Assembly: GCA_016214265.1 (NCBI GenBank)
Contig: JACROU010000077.1
Span: 1 to 36,538 of the forward strand
Source of the DNA: Candidatus Omnitrophota bacterium
Lineage (GTDB): Bacteria; Omnitrophota; Omnitrophia; Omnitrophales; JACROU01
Length of the DNA stretch: 36,538 bases
Reading direction: 5' to 3'
The notes beneath the pieces were generated by a model. That model worked only from the letters and a program-made list of their open reading frames with translations, did not search any database and was not told the DNA's origin. This document shows, piece after piece, positions 1-11,243 of the stretch (position 1 is the stretch's first letter; each line of letters starts with the position of its first letter). The position numbers were made by a program, and so were the translations under genes.

Positions 1-185
1 AGCCCGGTTTGGGGCCGAAGCGTTGGGGGCCGATCAGCGCAGATTCCACCGTCATTCACAAAGACGTTGGCTGTACGACGTGTCCGGCGCATGAATGCCA
101 ATTTTCGTTTTTGTGCCTGGATGCGATTTCAGTGGAGGAGGTTTTGGATGCTGTCCGGAAATATCAAACGTGTTTTAATCGTTAA
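1..185 (+). CDS. Glycosyltransferase family 9 (heptosyltransferase-like), C-terminal fragment
   Basis: This is the 3' end of a gene that starts before the window. It is read in the third frame from base 3 and stops at TAA 183-185. The visible 60 residues contain GPKRWGP, then a cysteine cluster CTTCPAHECQFSFLC, then an acidic helix (ISVEEVLDAV) and a short tail. A Cys-rich segment followed by a 'sxeeVlxav' helix is how ADP-heptose:LPS heptosyltransferases (GT9) end. The complete gene just downstream ends in a similar way. The role would be adding a sugar, probably heptose, to LPS core at the cytoplasmic face of the inner membrane. The last 38 bases overlap the next gene, so the two are translationally linked. 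Donor and acceptor cannot be told from this fragment. Confidence 0.8.
   Translation, partial: PGLGPKRWGPISADSTVIHKDVGCTTCPAHECQFSFLCLDAISVEEVLDAVRKYQTCFNR
134..141 (+). promoter_or_regulatory. Strong Shine-Dalgarno deciding the second GT9 start
   Basis: GGAGGAGG lies 6 nt before ATG 148, inside the coding end of the upstream glycosyltransferase. The open frame extends to a TTG at 67, but those upstream codons are arginine-rich read-through of the previous gene and have no comparable ribosome site. Confidence 0.75.
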
Positions 186-1254
186 TCCATTCGGCTTGGG
201 CGATTGTCTATTTTTGTCGCCAGTTTTCCGCGCTCTAAAAAAGTCTGGCGTTGAGAAAATCGTTTTGCTGCTGGGATCCAGAACATCCGAGCTGTTCCGC
301 AATCATCCGTTCGTGGATGAGGTGATCGCGATTGACCGCGACCAAATTCGTTCTCAAAGCCGTTGGGAAAACTTTTTATTTGTGAAAGAACTTGTCGTGC
401 GGCTTCGGAGGGAGAAGTTTGACGCGTTTTTGGATGTCTCGCTTTCGCGGGAGTACGCTTTTTTCGCGAAGTTTTTTCTCGGCATTCGCAAACGCGTCGG
501 ATTCGATTATCACAAACGCGGTATTTTTCTCACGGACCGGATCAAACTGCCGGAAGGATATGCCTCGAAGCATGCGATTCAATACTACCGGGATTTGCTG
601 CGTCCTCTCGGTATTGAGGCCGAAACCCGGGCGCCCGAAATTTTTCTGGGCGAAGATGAGATTCGAAGCGCCCAACAATTTTTGTCCGAAGCGGGTATTT
701 CAAACGGAGAATCATTCACCGTGATTGTGCCGGGGGGCGGAGAGTCGTGGGGCAAGGATGCTCGCTTCAAACGATGGCCAGCGACTTATTTTTCGGATCT
801 TGTGAATCAGCTGAAAAATGATCTGCCATCACGCAATATTGTGATTCTCGGCAGCCGGGGTGAAAAGCAGCTGGGGGATACGCTGGCCAACGCGCTTTCC
901 AATTTCAATGTCATCAACTGGATGGGGGAACGGACGCTTCGGGAATCGCTCGCCGTGCTCAGTCAGGCCTCGCTTGTGTTGACGAATGACGGAGGATTGT
1001 GTCATGCGGCGCAGGTTTTTAATCGTCCGCTCGTCGCCATATTTGGCCCCGTGGATCCGGTTGTATACGGACCTTATCCCGAAACGGATAAGTCGATTGT
1101 TGTTCGGAGAACCGATTTGGCGTGTCAGCCTTGCTACAAAAGTTTTCGTTACAACTCCAGTTGTCAGACGATTGAATGTCTGAATGATTTGTCACCGCGT
1201 GACGTTGCCGCCGCGATTCAAGAAAGGAAATTTTTTACGTGCTTAAAACACTAA
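148..1254 (+). CDS. Glycosyltransferase family 9 (ADP-heptose:LPS heptosyltransferase-like)
   Basis: 368 residues from ATG 148. The N-terminus RVLIVNPFGLGD is the GT9 opening motif (family form: ilivrlgalGD), placed before the first Rossmann-like domain. The second half has VIVPGGGESWGKDARFKRWP, matching the nucleotide-sugar region of heptosyltransferases, then LTNDGGLCHAAQVFNRPLVAIFGPVDP, a close match to the conserved donor-binding stretch. A C-terminal cysteine segment (CQPCYK..CQTIEC) mirrors the upstream gene. The likely role is transfer of heptose or a related sugar onto LPS core in the cytoplasm. The tandem arrangement with another GT9 and the nearby heptose kinase rfaE1 support LPS core assembly. 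The 3' end overlaps the lipoprotein gene by 16 nt. The exact acceptor is unknown. Confidence 0.88.
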   Translation: MLSGNIKRVLIVNPFGLGDCLFLSPVFRALKKSGVEKIVLLLGSRTSELFRNHPFVDEVIAIDRDQIRSQSRWENFLFVKELVVRLRREKFDAFLDVSLSREYAFFAKFFLGIRKRVGFDYHKRGIFLTDRIKLPEGYASKHAIQYYRDLLRPLGIEAETRAPEIFLGEDEIRSAQQFLSEAGISNGESFTVIVPGGGESWGKDARFKRWPATYFSDLVNQLKNDLPSRNIVILGSRGEKQLGDTLANALSNFNVINWMGERTLRESLAVLSQASLVLTNDGGLCHAAQVFNRPLVAIFGPVDPVVYGPYPETDKSIVVRRTDLACQPCYKSFRYNSSCQTIECLNDLSPRDVAAAIQERKFFTCLKH

Positions 1255-2165
1255 ACTTAGTTGCGATTGGATTTCTGATTCTGGCTCTGACCGGCTGTTC
1301 GCTTCCGCCGGGATATTACGGGAAGAAAGAAATCGCGAAGCAATCCATCGTTTCAGAAGTTCCGGTCGCGCCTGTACCAACGCCCGCACCGACGCTAGAA
1401 CCTGCATCGGCACCTGTTCAGGCCCCTCTAGCGGTTGTTGAAGAAAAATTACCCGAGGGTGTATCGCCCGGTCTTAAAAAACTCCCTGTTGGGGAACAGC
1501 TGACATTCAGCATTCGCTGGATGGGCCTTGAGGCGGGCCGCACGACCTCGACGATCAAAGAGATTGTGAAAATCAACGGGCGGGACTGCTATCACATCGA
1601 GGCGTTTTCCCGCACCACGTCGATTTTGGATTTATTATTCCGCATCCGCGATTATCATGACAGCTATGTCGATTGTGAGAATTTTTATTCGCATCGTTTC
1701 ATCATCCGAGCTTCAGAAGGGGATCACACTTACGACGAAATTAATGATTTTGATTATGACAAAAACAAGGCTTATTACCTGAACAAAAAGAAAAACGAGC
1801 ACAAAGTCACGGACATCCCCGGCAAAGTTCAGGACATTGTTTCGGTCAGTTATTGGTTCCGCACTCAGAATGTGAAGGTGGGCGATACTGTAGCGGCGGT
1901 TCTTCACTCGGATGAGAAAAATTATGATGTGACCATCAAGGTGCTGAAAAAAGATAATTTCCGGATGGGGGGGCAAGGCCGTGTGCCCATGATGGTGATC
2001 GAGCCGAAAGCCAGGCGGGGCAAGAAACTCTACAAAAAGGGCCGGGCCAAGATTTGGGTGACCGATGATGATGTCCGCCTGCCGTTGTTTGCTGAGCTTC
2101 ACGTGATTATTGCCGGTGCCTTGAACATTGTTCTGGTTTCCCATGAAACGGTAAATGTGGCGTGA
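1239..2165 (+). CDS. DUF3108 family lipoprotein
   Basis: 308 residues with a GTG start at 1239, overlapping the end of the preceding glycosyltransferase by 16 nt; AAAGGA lies about 10 nt upstream. The N-terminus is a lipoprotein signal peptide: Lys3, a hydrophobic run, then lipobox LTGC with Cys20. A Pro/Ala/Val-rich linker follows (about residues 45-70). The rest, opening with LPVGEQLTFSIRWMGLEAG, matches my recollection of DUF3108, a beta-rich periplasmic family of unknown biochemical role. Residue 21 is Ser, not Asp, which would favour outer-membrane sorting under the E. coli rule. Its place between glycosyltransferases and Kdo/heptose genes suggests a role in LPS or envelope assembly, but that is inference. 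Confidence 0.78.
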   Translation: MLKTLNLVAIGFLILALTGCSLPPGYYGKKEIAKQSIVSEVPVAPVPTPAPTLEPASAPVQAPLAVVEEKLPEGVSPGLKKLPVGEQLTFSIRWMGLEAGRTTSTIKEIVKINGRDCYHIEAFSRTTSILDLLFRIRDYHDSYVDCENFYSHRFIIRASEGDHTYDEINDFDYDKNKAYYLNKKKNEHKVTDIPGKVQDIVSVSYWFRTQNVKVGDTVAAVLHSDEKNYDVTIKVLKKDNFRMGGQGRVPMMVIEPKARRGKKLYKKGRAKIWVTDDDVRLPLFAELHVIIAGALNIVLVSHETVNVA

Positions 2166-2190
2166 TTCGGCCGCGAATTTTAGGTATAAT
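2162..2190 (+). promoter_or_regulatory. Candidate sigma-70 promoter for rfaE1 operon
   Basis: A perfect TATAAT at 2185-2190 has GTGATT at 2162-2167 with a 17-bp spacer. The -35 is weak against TTGACA. It lies in the 59-bp gap before rfaE1, one of the few real gaps in this gene run, so a second transcription start for the Kdo/CTP genes is plausible. Confidence 0.45.
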
Positions 2191-2224
2191 AAAGGGTTTG
2201 AATTTCTAATGACAACGGACACTT

Positions 2225-3255
2225 ATGCCTACACTGATTAAAGAAAACCAATTTGTTTTAGATGAAAAAACCCAGAACCGGTTTCGCCAAATTGTGAACC
2301 GATTTAACAAAGCCCGCATTCTTGTTTTGGGTGATTTCATTCTGGACGAGTTTATCTGGGGGGATGTGAACCGCATTTCCCCCGAGGCTCCGGTTCCGGT
2401 GGTGAACGTTCAAAAACAGTCGTTTATGCCGGGCGGTACGCTGAACGTTGCCAATAACATCCGCAGCATGCTGGGAACCGTTTACCCCTGCGGCGTTCTC
2501 GGACGGGATATTCACGGGCGCATGCTCACCAAAACGATGCGCAAGCAAGGGATTGAAACGGGTGGCGTGATTATCGATAAAGCGCGCCCGACGACGATTA
2601 AAACGCGCATCATTGCCCATTCTCAACAGGTCGTTCGTTATGACCGTGAAAGCGTGCAGTCGATCAGCAAAAAAGATGCGGATCGCATCATCGATTTCGT
2701 CGCCAAAAAATTGAAAGATACCGATGTCATCATCATCGAAGATTACGGCAAAGGCGTGATTACCGAGGATTTGCTGAAGAATGTGATTCAGATGGCCCGC
2801 CGCGCGAAAATTCAAGTGGTGGTTGATCCGAAAGAAAAACATTTTTCGTATTACAAAGGCGTGACGGCAATTACACCAAATCATCATGAGGCTTATGGAG
2901 CAGTTCGAAACGGGGAAGGGCCAAAACTGACGCTCGAAGAAGTCGGTGAGCGGCTCCTTGAAAAACTGGGATGCGATTCCGTTTTGATTACGCTCGGCAA
3001 AGACGGCATGGCACTTTTTGAGAAAAATGGCGATCTCACCCGCATCAACACCGCGGCCCGCGAAGTGTATGACGTGGCGGGTGCCGGAGACACCGTGATT
3101 TCAGTGTTCGCGCTGGCTTTGGCTGTCGGCGCTACGATGAAAGAAGCAGCCAAGATTGCGAATCTGGCGGCCGGCATTGTGGTCGGAAAATTGGGCGTTG
3201 CGGTCACGACTCCCGAAGAATTAATCGCGGCATTTCGCAATGGAAAGGTCCGGTC

Positions 3256-3259
<4 letters not shown>
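2225..3259 (+). CDS. rfaE1: D-glycero-beta-D-manno-heptose-7-phosphate kinase (PfkB/ribokinase fold)
   Basis: 344 residues, ATG 2225. It phosphorylates heptose 7-phosphate at C1 on the ADP-heptose pathway for LPS core. The sequence has the RfaE domain-I pattern: LVLGDFILDEFIWGDVNRISPEAPVP near residue 35, then the PGGTLNVANN substrate loop, and the PfkB C-terminal signature VAGAGDT with the catalytic Asp near residue 290. The length fits the kinase domain only. The nucleotidyltransferase domain fused to it in E. coli HldE is absent, so a separate RfaE2 would be needed. The ribosome site is weak. The stop overlaps the kdsB start by 4 nt (ATGA), indicating tight co-translation with CMP-Kdo synthesis. 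Confidence 0.92.
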
Positions 3260-6581
<3,322 letters not shown>

Positions 6582-7547
6582 ATGGCTAATTCAATTGCTC
6601 TTGCGAGAAATGTTCTCGATATCGAAGCACGCGCGATTAACGGGCTCAAGCGGAGTTTGAATAAAAATTTTGACGATGCCGTGAAGTTTCTTTTTAATTG
6701 CTCCGGCCGCGTGGTTGTGACGGGGATGGGCAAGCCCGGTTTTATCGGCCGTAAGATTTCTGCCACGTTATCCTCGACCGGAACTCCAAGTGTTTTTATG
6801 CATCCGGCGGAAGCGATTCACGGTGATTTAGGTTTGTTGAAACGCGAAGACGTGGTGCTCGCGATTTCCAACAGCGGTGAAACCGAGGAAATCACCAAAC
6901 TTCTCTCGACGATCAAAAAAATTGGCGCGCACGTGATCGCGATGACGGGAAATTCCAAGTCGACACTGGCCCGGCATGCGGATGTGCTGTTAAATATCGA
7001 GATTAAAAAAGAGGCCTGTCCGCTGAATCTTGCGCCGACGGCCTCCACAACTGCGGCTTTGGCGATGGGGGATGCTCTGGCCTTGGCGGTTCTGGATAAA
7101 CGGGGATTTCGGCCCGAAGATTTTGCTTTTTTGCACCCAGGTGGTAGTCTTGGTAAAAAACTTTTGCGCGTCAGAGACGTGATGCGTAAGGGGAAAGATC
7201 ACGCGGTAGTGTCTGAAAAGACCAATGTTCAGGACGCCTTGATTGCGATTACCCGCTCACGAAGCGGTTCCTGCACCGTGGTGGATAAAAAGGGAAAGCT
7301 GGTCGGGATTTTCACGGATGGCGATTTGCGCCGCCGCTTAGAAGTGGATGGGCGCGATCTTCTTTCTGAATCTATTGTGAGCGTTGCCACGAAAAATCCA
7401 CTCAATATTTCTGAAAACAAACTTGCGGCCGAAGCGCTTCAAGTTTTGCGCGACCGGAAAATCGATGAGCTTCCGGTGGTGAATGATCAGTCGAAAGTCG
7501 TCGGACTTTTAGACGTACAAGACCTTTTGAAGGTGGGACTGGTTTGA
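6582..7547 (+). CDS. kdsD: D-arabinose 5-phosphate isomerase (SIS plus two CBS domains)
   Basis: 321 residues, starting on the base after the kdsA stop. It isomerises ribulose 5-phosphate to arabinose 5-phosphate, the substrate of KdsA. The SIS domain (about 35-170) has VVVTGMGKPGFIGRKISATLSSTGTPSVFMHPAEA and ISNSGETEEI; the HPGGSLGKKLL stretch follows. Two CBS motifs come after VRDVMRKG (about 205-320), with GIFTDGDLRR in the first and DVQDLLK at the end. Length and order match KdsD/KpsF/GutQ. Its position in a Kdo operon favours KdsD. It overlaps the acyltransferase gene by 4 nt (TTGA). Confidence 0.95.
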   Translation: MANSIALARNVLDIEARAINGLKRSLNKNFDDAVKFLFNCSGRVVVTGMGKPGFIGRKISATLSSTGTPSVFMHPAEAIHGDLGLLKREDVVLAISNSGETEEITKLLSTIKKIGAHVIAMTGNSKSTLARHADVLLNIEIKKEACPLNLAPTASTTAALAMGDALALAVLDKRGFRPEDFAFLHPGGSLGKKLLRVRDVMRKGKDHAVVSEKTNVQDALIAITRSRSGSCTVVDKKGKLVGIFTDGDLRRRLEVDGRDLLSESIVSVATKNPLNISENKLAAEALQVLRDRKIDELPVVNDQSKVVGLLDVQDLLKVGLV

Positions 7548-8467
7548 AAAATAAGCCGTACCGTTATTGGCTTTATTTATTGGCAAGGGGTTTTATCGGT
7601 TTTGTCCGGCTTTTGCCGCGCCGACTGGCACTGGCACTCGCGGCCGGAATTGGTTCTTTGTCATTTGATCTGTTGAAAAAAGAAAGAGAAAAAACTCTTT
7701 CCCATCTTCGGTTTGCTTACGGAAATGTGAAATCGAATCAAGAAATAGCGCGGATCGGTCGTGAAGTATTCGTCAATTGCGCCAAATCCGGAGTGGACTG
7801 GATTTTGTATCCGCGATTTAGCCGGGCGAATTGGAATAAAATTGTTCATTGGAATGATGAGTTCCAGAAAGTGGATCAGTTGCTCGCGGCAGGCAAAGGT
7901 CTGATCATGGTTTCCGGTCACTTTGGCAATTGGGAATATTTGGCCTCCACGTTTACCGTTCATGGGTATCCGGGTTGCGTGATTGGCCGCAGAATTTATT
8001 ATGAGCCTTACAATCAATTGATCGTGAACACGCGATTGTCAAAGGGGGTGGAAACTTATTACCGGGAGGATTCCCCCAAGGCGGTTTTGAGGGCGCTTAA
8101 GGGAAATCAGATTCTGGGCATTGTTGCCGATCAAGATGTAGACAGTATTGACGGCATTTTCGTTCCTTTTTTCGATCATCCGGCGTATACCCCGGTTGGC
8201 CCTGCGGTATTAAGTCTGGCAACCGGCGCTCCGATAGTACCGGGATTTATGATTCGTCAGCCGGATGACAGTTATCAGATGATTTTAGATGAGCCGATTT
8301 TTCCGAACCCAGATGCCCCGCGAAGTGATGAGATTGAACGAATTACCCGTTTATGGAACGCGGCGATAGAAAAATATATTCGTCTCTATCCTGAACAGTG
8401 GGTTTGGATGCACCGCCGGTGGAAAACAAAACTCCCAGCGGCGGGAAATTTTAAAGAAAGGAAGTAA
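7544..8467 (+). CDS. LpxL/HtrB-like lipid A (late) acyltransferase
   Basis: 307 residues with a TTG start at 7544 that overlaps the kdsD stop. A hydrophobic N-terminal region (about residues 8-45) should anchor it to the inner membrane. The catalytic HX4E motif is SGHFGNWE (His126, Glu131), and the last part has EQWVWMHRRWK, the usual end of LpxL/LpxM. This family adds secondary acyl chains to Kdo2-lipid A, so it acts just after the Kdo enzymes encoded beside it. The gene occupies the slot where E. coli carries kdsC. Which acyl chain or position it uses cannot be read from sequence. Confidence 0.88.
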   Translation: MKNKPYRYWLYLLARGFIGFVRLLPRRLALALAAGIGSLSFDLLKKEREKTLSHLRFAYGNVKSNQEIARIGREVFVNCAKSGVDWILYPRFSRANWNKIVHWNDEFQKVDQLLAAGKGLIMVSGHFGNWEYLASTFTVHGYPGCVIGRRIYYEPYNQLIVNTRLSKGVETYYREDSPKAVLRALKGNQILGIVADQDVDSIDGIFVPFFDHPAYTPVGPAVLSLATGAPIVPGFMIRQPDDSYQMILDEPIFPNPDAPRSDEIERITRLWNAAIEKYIRLYPEQWVWMHRRWKTKLPAAGNFKERK

Positions 8468-8472
8468 CTCTA

Positions 8473-9456
8473 ATGGTAAAGCGTTTTATTTTTTTTAGTT
8501 TGATTGTGGTGGTGGCTTATGTGGGATCGGTGGCCTTTAAAGTCTATCAGGCTTCGAAAAATCCGGTATCCCAAAATATCGCGCAGCAGCAGAAAGTTGA
8601 AGAGCCAAGTCATAAAGTTTACAGCTTTAGTTTTTCCAAATACAAAACCAATGGAGCTAAAGAGCTGGTTATCGACGGGGACTCCGCGGATATTTTTTCA
8701 CGCACTGTGGTACTCAGCAATGTCATTGCTAAAGCCTATGCCGATGAACAACCAGTAACCGTGACTGCGGATGACGGCATGTTCGATAAAGCCTCGGGGA
8801 AGGTGCATCTTAATAATAATGTAGTCGCCACGACTGAGAATGGCGCAAAGATGATTACCGATTCCCTCGATATTTTCCCGAGCAAAAAGACCATTGAGAC
8901 GGATGCGACCGCGATTGTGAAAAAAGACAATCTGAATATCAAAGGCGACGGCGCTTTTGGCGATTCGCAGATGAAAAACGTTAAGTTCAAAAAAAATGTT
9001 ACGGTGGTAGTCCAGAGTGATGATGGCGGTAAGAAAATTCCCACCACGATCACCTGCGACGGTCCGCTGGATATTGACTATGATAAAAATATCGCTAAGT
9101 TTCATAAAAACGTTGTGGCTGAGGATTCGCGCGGCCGTCTGACGGCGGATGAAATGGAAGTCATTTATAACAAGGTGTCCAAAAAAGTTCATAAAATTAT
9201 TGCCACCGGTAATGTGGTTATCCGTAATCCCGAAGGAAATGAGACTTTCAGTGATAGTGTCGTGTATCTGGCGGAGGAGGGGCGCATTATTCTCGGTGGA
9301 GATACCGAGGCGCTTTATCTTGTGGGCGGTAAGGGAGCTAATATAAGAGGTTTTGAGGCTTTGGGAAATTTAGGACAAAACAAAAAAACTTCTGCGCTCG
9401 CGGGAGGAACCCTCGCTTCGGAAGCTCAGGAAGCTCCGGTAAGTACACAATCATGA
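8473..9456 (+). CDS. LptC-LptA fusion, LPS transport bridge protein
   Basis: 327 residues. A single N-terminal membrane helix (about residues 4-22) is followed by an LptC-like beta region, with ELVIDGDSADIF, a pattern like 'w.l.a..a......' of LptC. Repeated OstA/LptA-type strands follow: VTADDGMFDKASGKVHLNNNVV, then DIDYDKNIAKFHKNVV, LTADEMEVIYN and HKIIATGNVVIRN. LptC and LptA are separate proteins of under 200 residues each in E. coli, so the length and order here point to one polypeptide spanning inner-membrane anchor and periplasmic bridge. It overlaps lptB by 4 nt, the classic lptC-lptA-lptB order. The call is solid at family level; the exact domain boundary is inference. Confidence 0.82.
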   Translation: MVKRFIFFSLIVVVAYVGSVAFKVYQASKNPVSQNIAQQQKVEEPSHKVYSFSFSKYKTNGAKELVIDGDSADIFSRTVVLSNVIAKAYADEQPVTVTADDGMFDKASGKVHLNNNVVATTENGAKMITDSLDIFPSKKTIETDATAIVKKDNLNIKGDGAFGDSQMKNVKFKKNVTVVVQSDDGGKKIPTTITCDGPLDIDYDKNIAKFHKNVVAEDSRGRLTADEMEVIYNKVSKKVHKIIATGNVVIRNPEGNETFSDSVVYLAEEGRIILGGDTEALYLVGGKGANIRGFEALGNLGQNKKTSALAGGTLASEAQEAPVSTQS

Positions 9457-10178
9457 ATCTATTAGAGACAAAAAATTTAGTAAAAGCATACAAAGGCCGG
9501 ACAGTGGTGAATCATGTTTCGATTCACATTGGCCCCGGTGAAATTGTCGGACTGCTTGGTCCCAACGGTGCTGGCAAAACCACCACGTTTTATATGACCG
9601 TCGGTGTGATTCGCCCTGACCAAGGCGAAATTTTTTTCCGCGGAGAAAATATCACCAATCTTCCGATGTACAAGCGCGCCCGGCTGGGTATCGGTTATCT
9701 GGCTCAAGAACCTTCTATTTTTCGAAAACTGACTGTTGAAGAAAATATCATGGCTATTTTGGAGACGCTCGATATTCCCAGAAAAGAGCGCGAGAACCGC
9801 TTGCGGCACTTGCTGGAAGAACTTGATATTTCTCATCTTGCCAAAAATAAAGCCTACACCTTATCGGGCGGGGAGAGGCGCCGTCTTGAAATTACGCGTG
9901 CATTGGTGACTAATCCTTCCTTGATTCTTCTCGACGAACCCTTTAGTGGAGTGGATCCCATCGCGGTGTTTGAAGTGCAGAAAATTCTTTCCCGCCTAAA
10001 AGAACAAAAACTCAGTATTCTTTTGACGGATCACAGTGTTCGCGAAACACTGGCTATTACGGACCGTTCGTATATCATGGCCGAAGGGAAAATTTTGACT
10101 TCGGGAACTTCTCATTATTTGGCAACCGATAAGAAGGCACGGGAAATTTATCTTGGTGAAAAATTCGTTCTCGCTTAA
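9453..10178 (+). CDS. lptB: LPS export ABC transporter ATPase LptB
   Basis: 241 residues, standard for LptB. It powers LPS extraction from the inner membrane with LptF/LptG and LptC. Visible motifs are Walker A GPNGAGKTT (36-44), the Q-loop in YLAQEPSIFRKLTVEENI, signature LSGGE (137-141) followed by RRRLEI, Walker B LILLDEP with Glu162, and the H-loop His194 in LLTDHSVRE. The LAQEPSIFRKL stretch is characteristic of LptB rather than other ABC ATPases. It overlaps the LptC-LptA gene and is 18 nt from hpf. Its permease partner is encoded far downstream on the opposite strand. Confidence 0.96.
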   Translation: MNLLETKNLVKAYKGRTVVNHVSIHIGPGEIVGLLGPNGAGKTTTFYMTVGVIRPDQGEIFFRGENITNLPMYKRARLGIGYLAQEPSIFRKLTVEENIMAILETLDIPRKERENRLRHLLEELDISHLAKNKAYTLSGGERRRLEITRALVTNPSLILLDEPFSGVDPIAVFEVQKILSRLKEQKLSILLTDHSVRETLAITDRSYIMAEGKILTSGTSHYLATDKKAREIYLGEKFVLA

Positions 10179-10184
10179 AAAAAT

Positions 10185-10190
10185 AGGAGG
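10185..10190 (+). promoter_or_regulatory. Ribosome binding site supporting a TTG start for hpf
   Basis: A full AGGAGG sits 6 nt before TTG 10197. It makes TTG the clear start, giving MKVSITGK, the normal HPF N-terminus. Confidence 0.8.
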
Positions 10191-10196
10191 TTTGCT

Positions 10197-10712
10197 TTGA
10201 AAGTTTCTATTACAGGTAAACACATTCAAGTTCGTTCAGGAATGAAATCCTACATCAACGAGCGTTTGGAAAAACTCAAGCATTTTTTTAGCGGGGTGGA
10301 TGCCGCTCATATTGTACTTAAAACTGAAAAGTATTTGAACACCGCAGAAGTATCCCTGAAAGGGAAAAAGCTGCATTTGTTTGCGGAAGGTTCCAGCGAA
10401 GAGAATCTCTATATCGCTATCGACCGGGCTGTCGACCGTATCGAAAGCCAAATTAAACGTCAAACTGAAAAAATTAAGGGGCATGACGCCAAGCGTGTGG
10501 CGAAAAGAAAAGAAGCGGTTCTCGGGGGCGGTTTTCCTGGAGTATTAATCGAACGGGAATTAGTTGGTTCAAAACCGATGACTTTGGAAGAAGCTCGCCT
10601 TCAATTGGATGTTGAGGATCAGGATTTTCTTGTGTTTGAAAATGCAGCTTCCCGACGATTGAGTGTTCTTTATAAGAAGAAAAAGGGAAGTTACGGTTTA
10701 ATCGAATCATAA
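10197..10712 (+). CDS. hpf: Ribosome hibernation promoting factor, long form
   Basis: 171 residues. It binds the 30S subunit and drives 100S (paired, inactive) ribosome formation when growth slows. The N-terminal RaiA/S30AE domain (1-100) opens KVSITGKHIQVRSGMKSYI and has the usual basic surface. A linker follows (about 100-118). The C-terminal dimerisation domain has SKPMTLEEARLQLDVEDQDFLVFENA, diagnostic of long HPF. The domain pair separates it from short HPF/YfiA. It lies between lptB and ptsN, as in E. coli, but without rpoN in front. Confidence 0.94.
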   Translation: MKVSITGKHIQVRSGMKSYINERLEKLKHFFSGVDAAHIVLKTEKYLNTAEVSLKGKKLHLFAEGSSEENLYIAIDRAVDRIESQIKRQTEKIKGHDAKRVAKRKEAVLGGGFPGVLIERELVGSKPMTLEEARLQLDVEDQDFLVFENAASRRLSVLYKKKKGSYGLIES

Positions 10713-10748
10713 TTTAATTTCTGACTGTGAAAGGAGCGGCAAGCTAGT

Positions 10749-11213
10749 ATGAAGATTACAGATATTTTGGATCCCAAAGCAGTGACGTTAAATTTGCAGG
10801 CTGTGGACAAGGAGGGCGTACTGCACGAGCTTGTCAATCTCCTGGCTCAATCAAAAGATTTAGGCGATAAAAAGGCCGTTGTGAAATCGTTGATTGACCG
10901 TGAAAATCTTGGTTCAACAGGAATTGGGCAGGGCATTGCCATTCCGCACGGTAAAACGGATAAGGTCAAAGAGCTTTGCGCTTGTCTGGGTATTAGTCAG
11001 AAAGGTGTAAATTTTGATTCTTTAGACGGTGAACCAGTCTATATTTTCTTTCTCCTTGTGGCGCCCAAAGATTCCGCAGGTCCCCATCTTAAAGCTTTGG
11101 CCAGGGTTTCCCGGTTACTTCGTGACAGTTATTTCTGTCAGCTGATCCGCAACGCTAAGTCAGAAAAAGATGTGTACCAACTTATTGCTGCGGAAGAAGA
11201 CAAGAAATCTTAA
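10749..11213 (+). CDS. ptsN: PTS EIIA component, nitrogen/fructose type (PtsN-like)
   Basis: 154 residues, a single EIIA domain. The phospho-acceptor is His67 in GIAIPHGKTDKV, and the FFLLVAPKDSAGPHLKALARVSRLLRD stretch is typical of the PtsN/FruA family. It would take phosphate from HPr (encoded at 13483) and act as a regulator, since no IIB or IIC domain is fused or nearby. AAGGAG lies 12 nt upstream, a long but usable spacing. The hpf-ptsN order matches the PTS-Ntr cluster of Proteobacteria. The regulated target is unknown here. Confidence 0.85.
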   Translation: MKITDILDPKAVTLNLQAVDKEGVLHELVNLLAQSKDLGDKKAVVKSLIDRENLGSTGIGQGIAIPHGKTDKVKELCACLGISQKGVNFDSLDGEPVYIFFLLVAPKDSAGPHLKALARVSRLLRDSYFCQLIRNAKSEKDVYQLIAAEEDKKS

Positions 11214-11243
11214 CGTTCATTCCAAAGGATATTGTGTAATCTT

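Noticed and set aside
2258-2887. Long minus-strand open frame (209 codons) opposite rfaE1
   Set aside because: Phe/His/Asn-rich composition, no domain, no ribosome site; rfaE1 on the other strand is certain.
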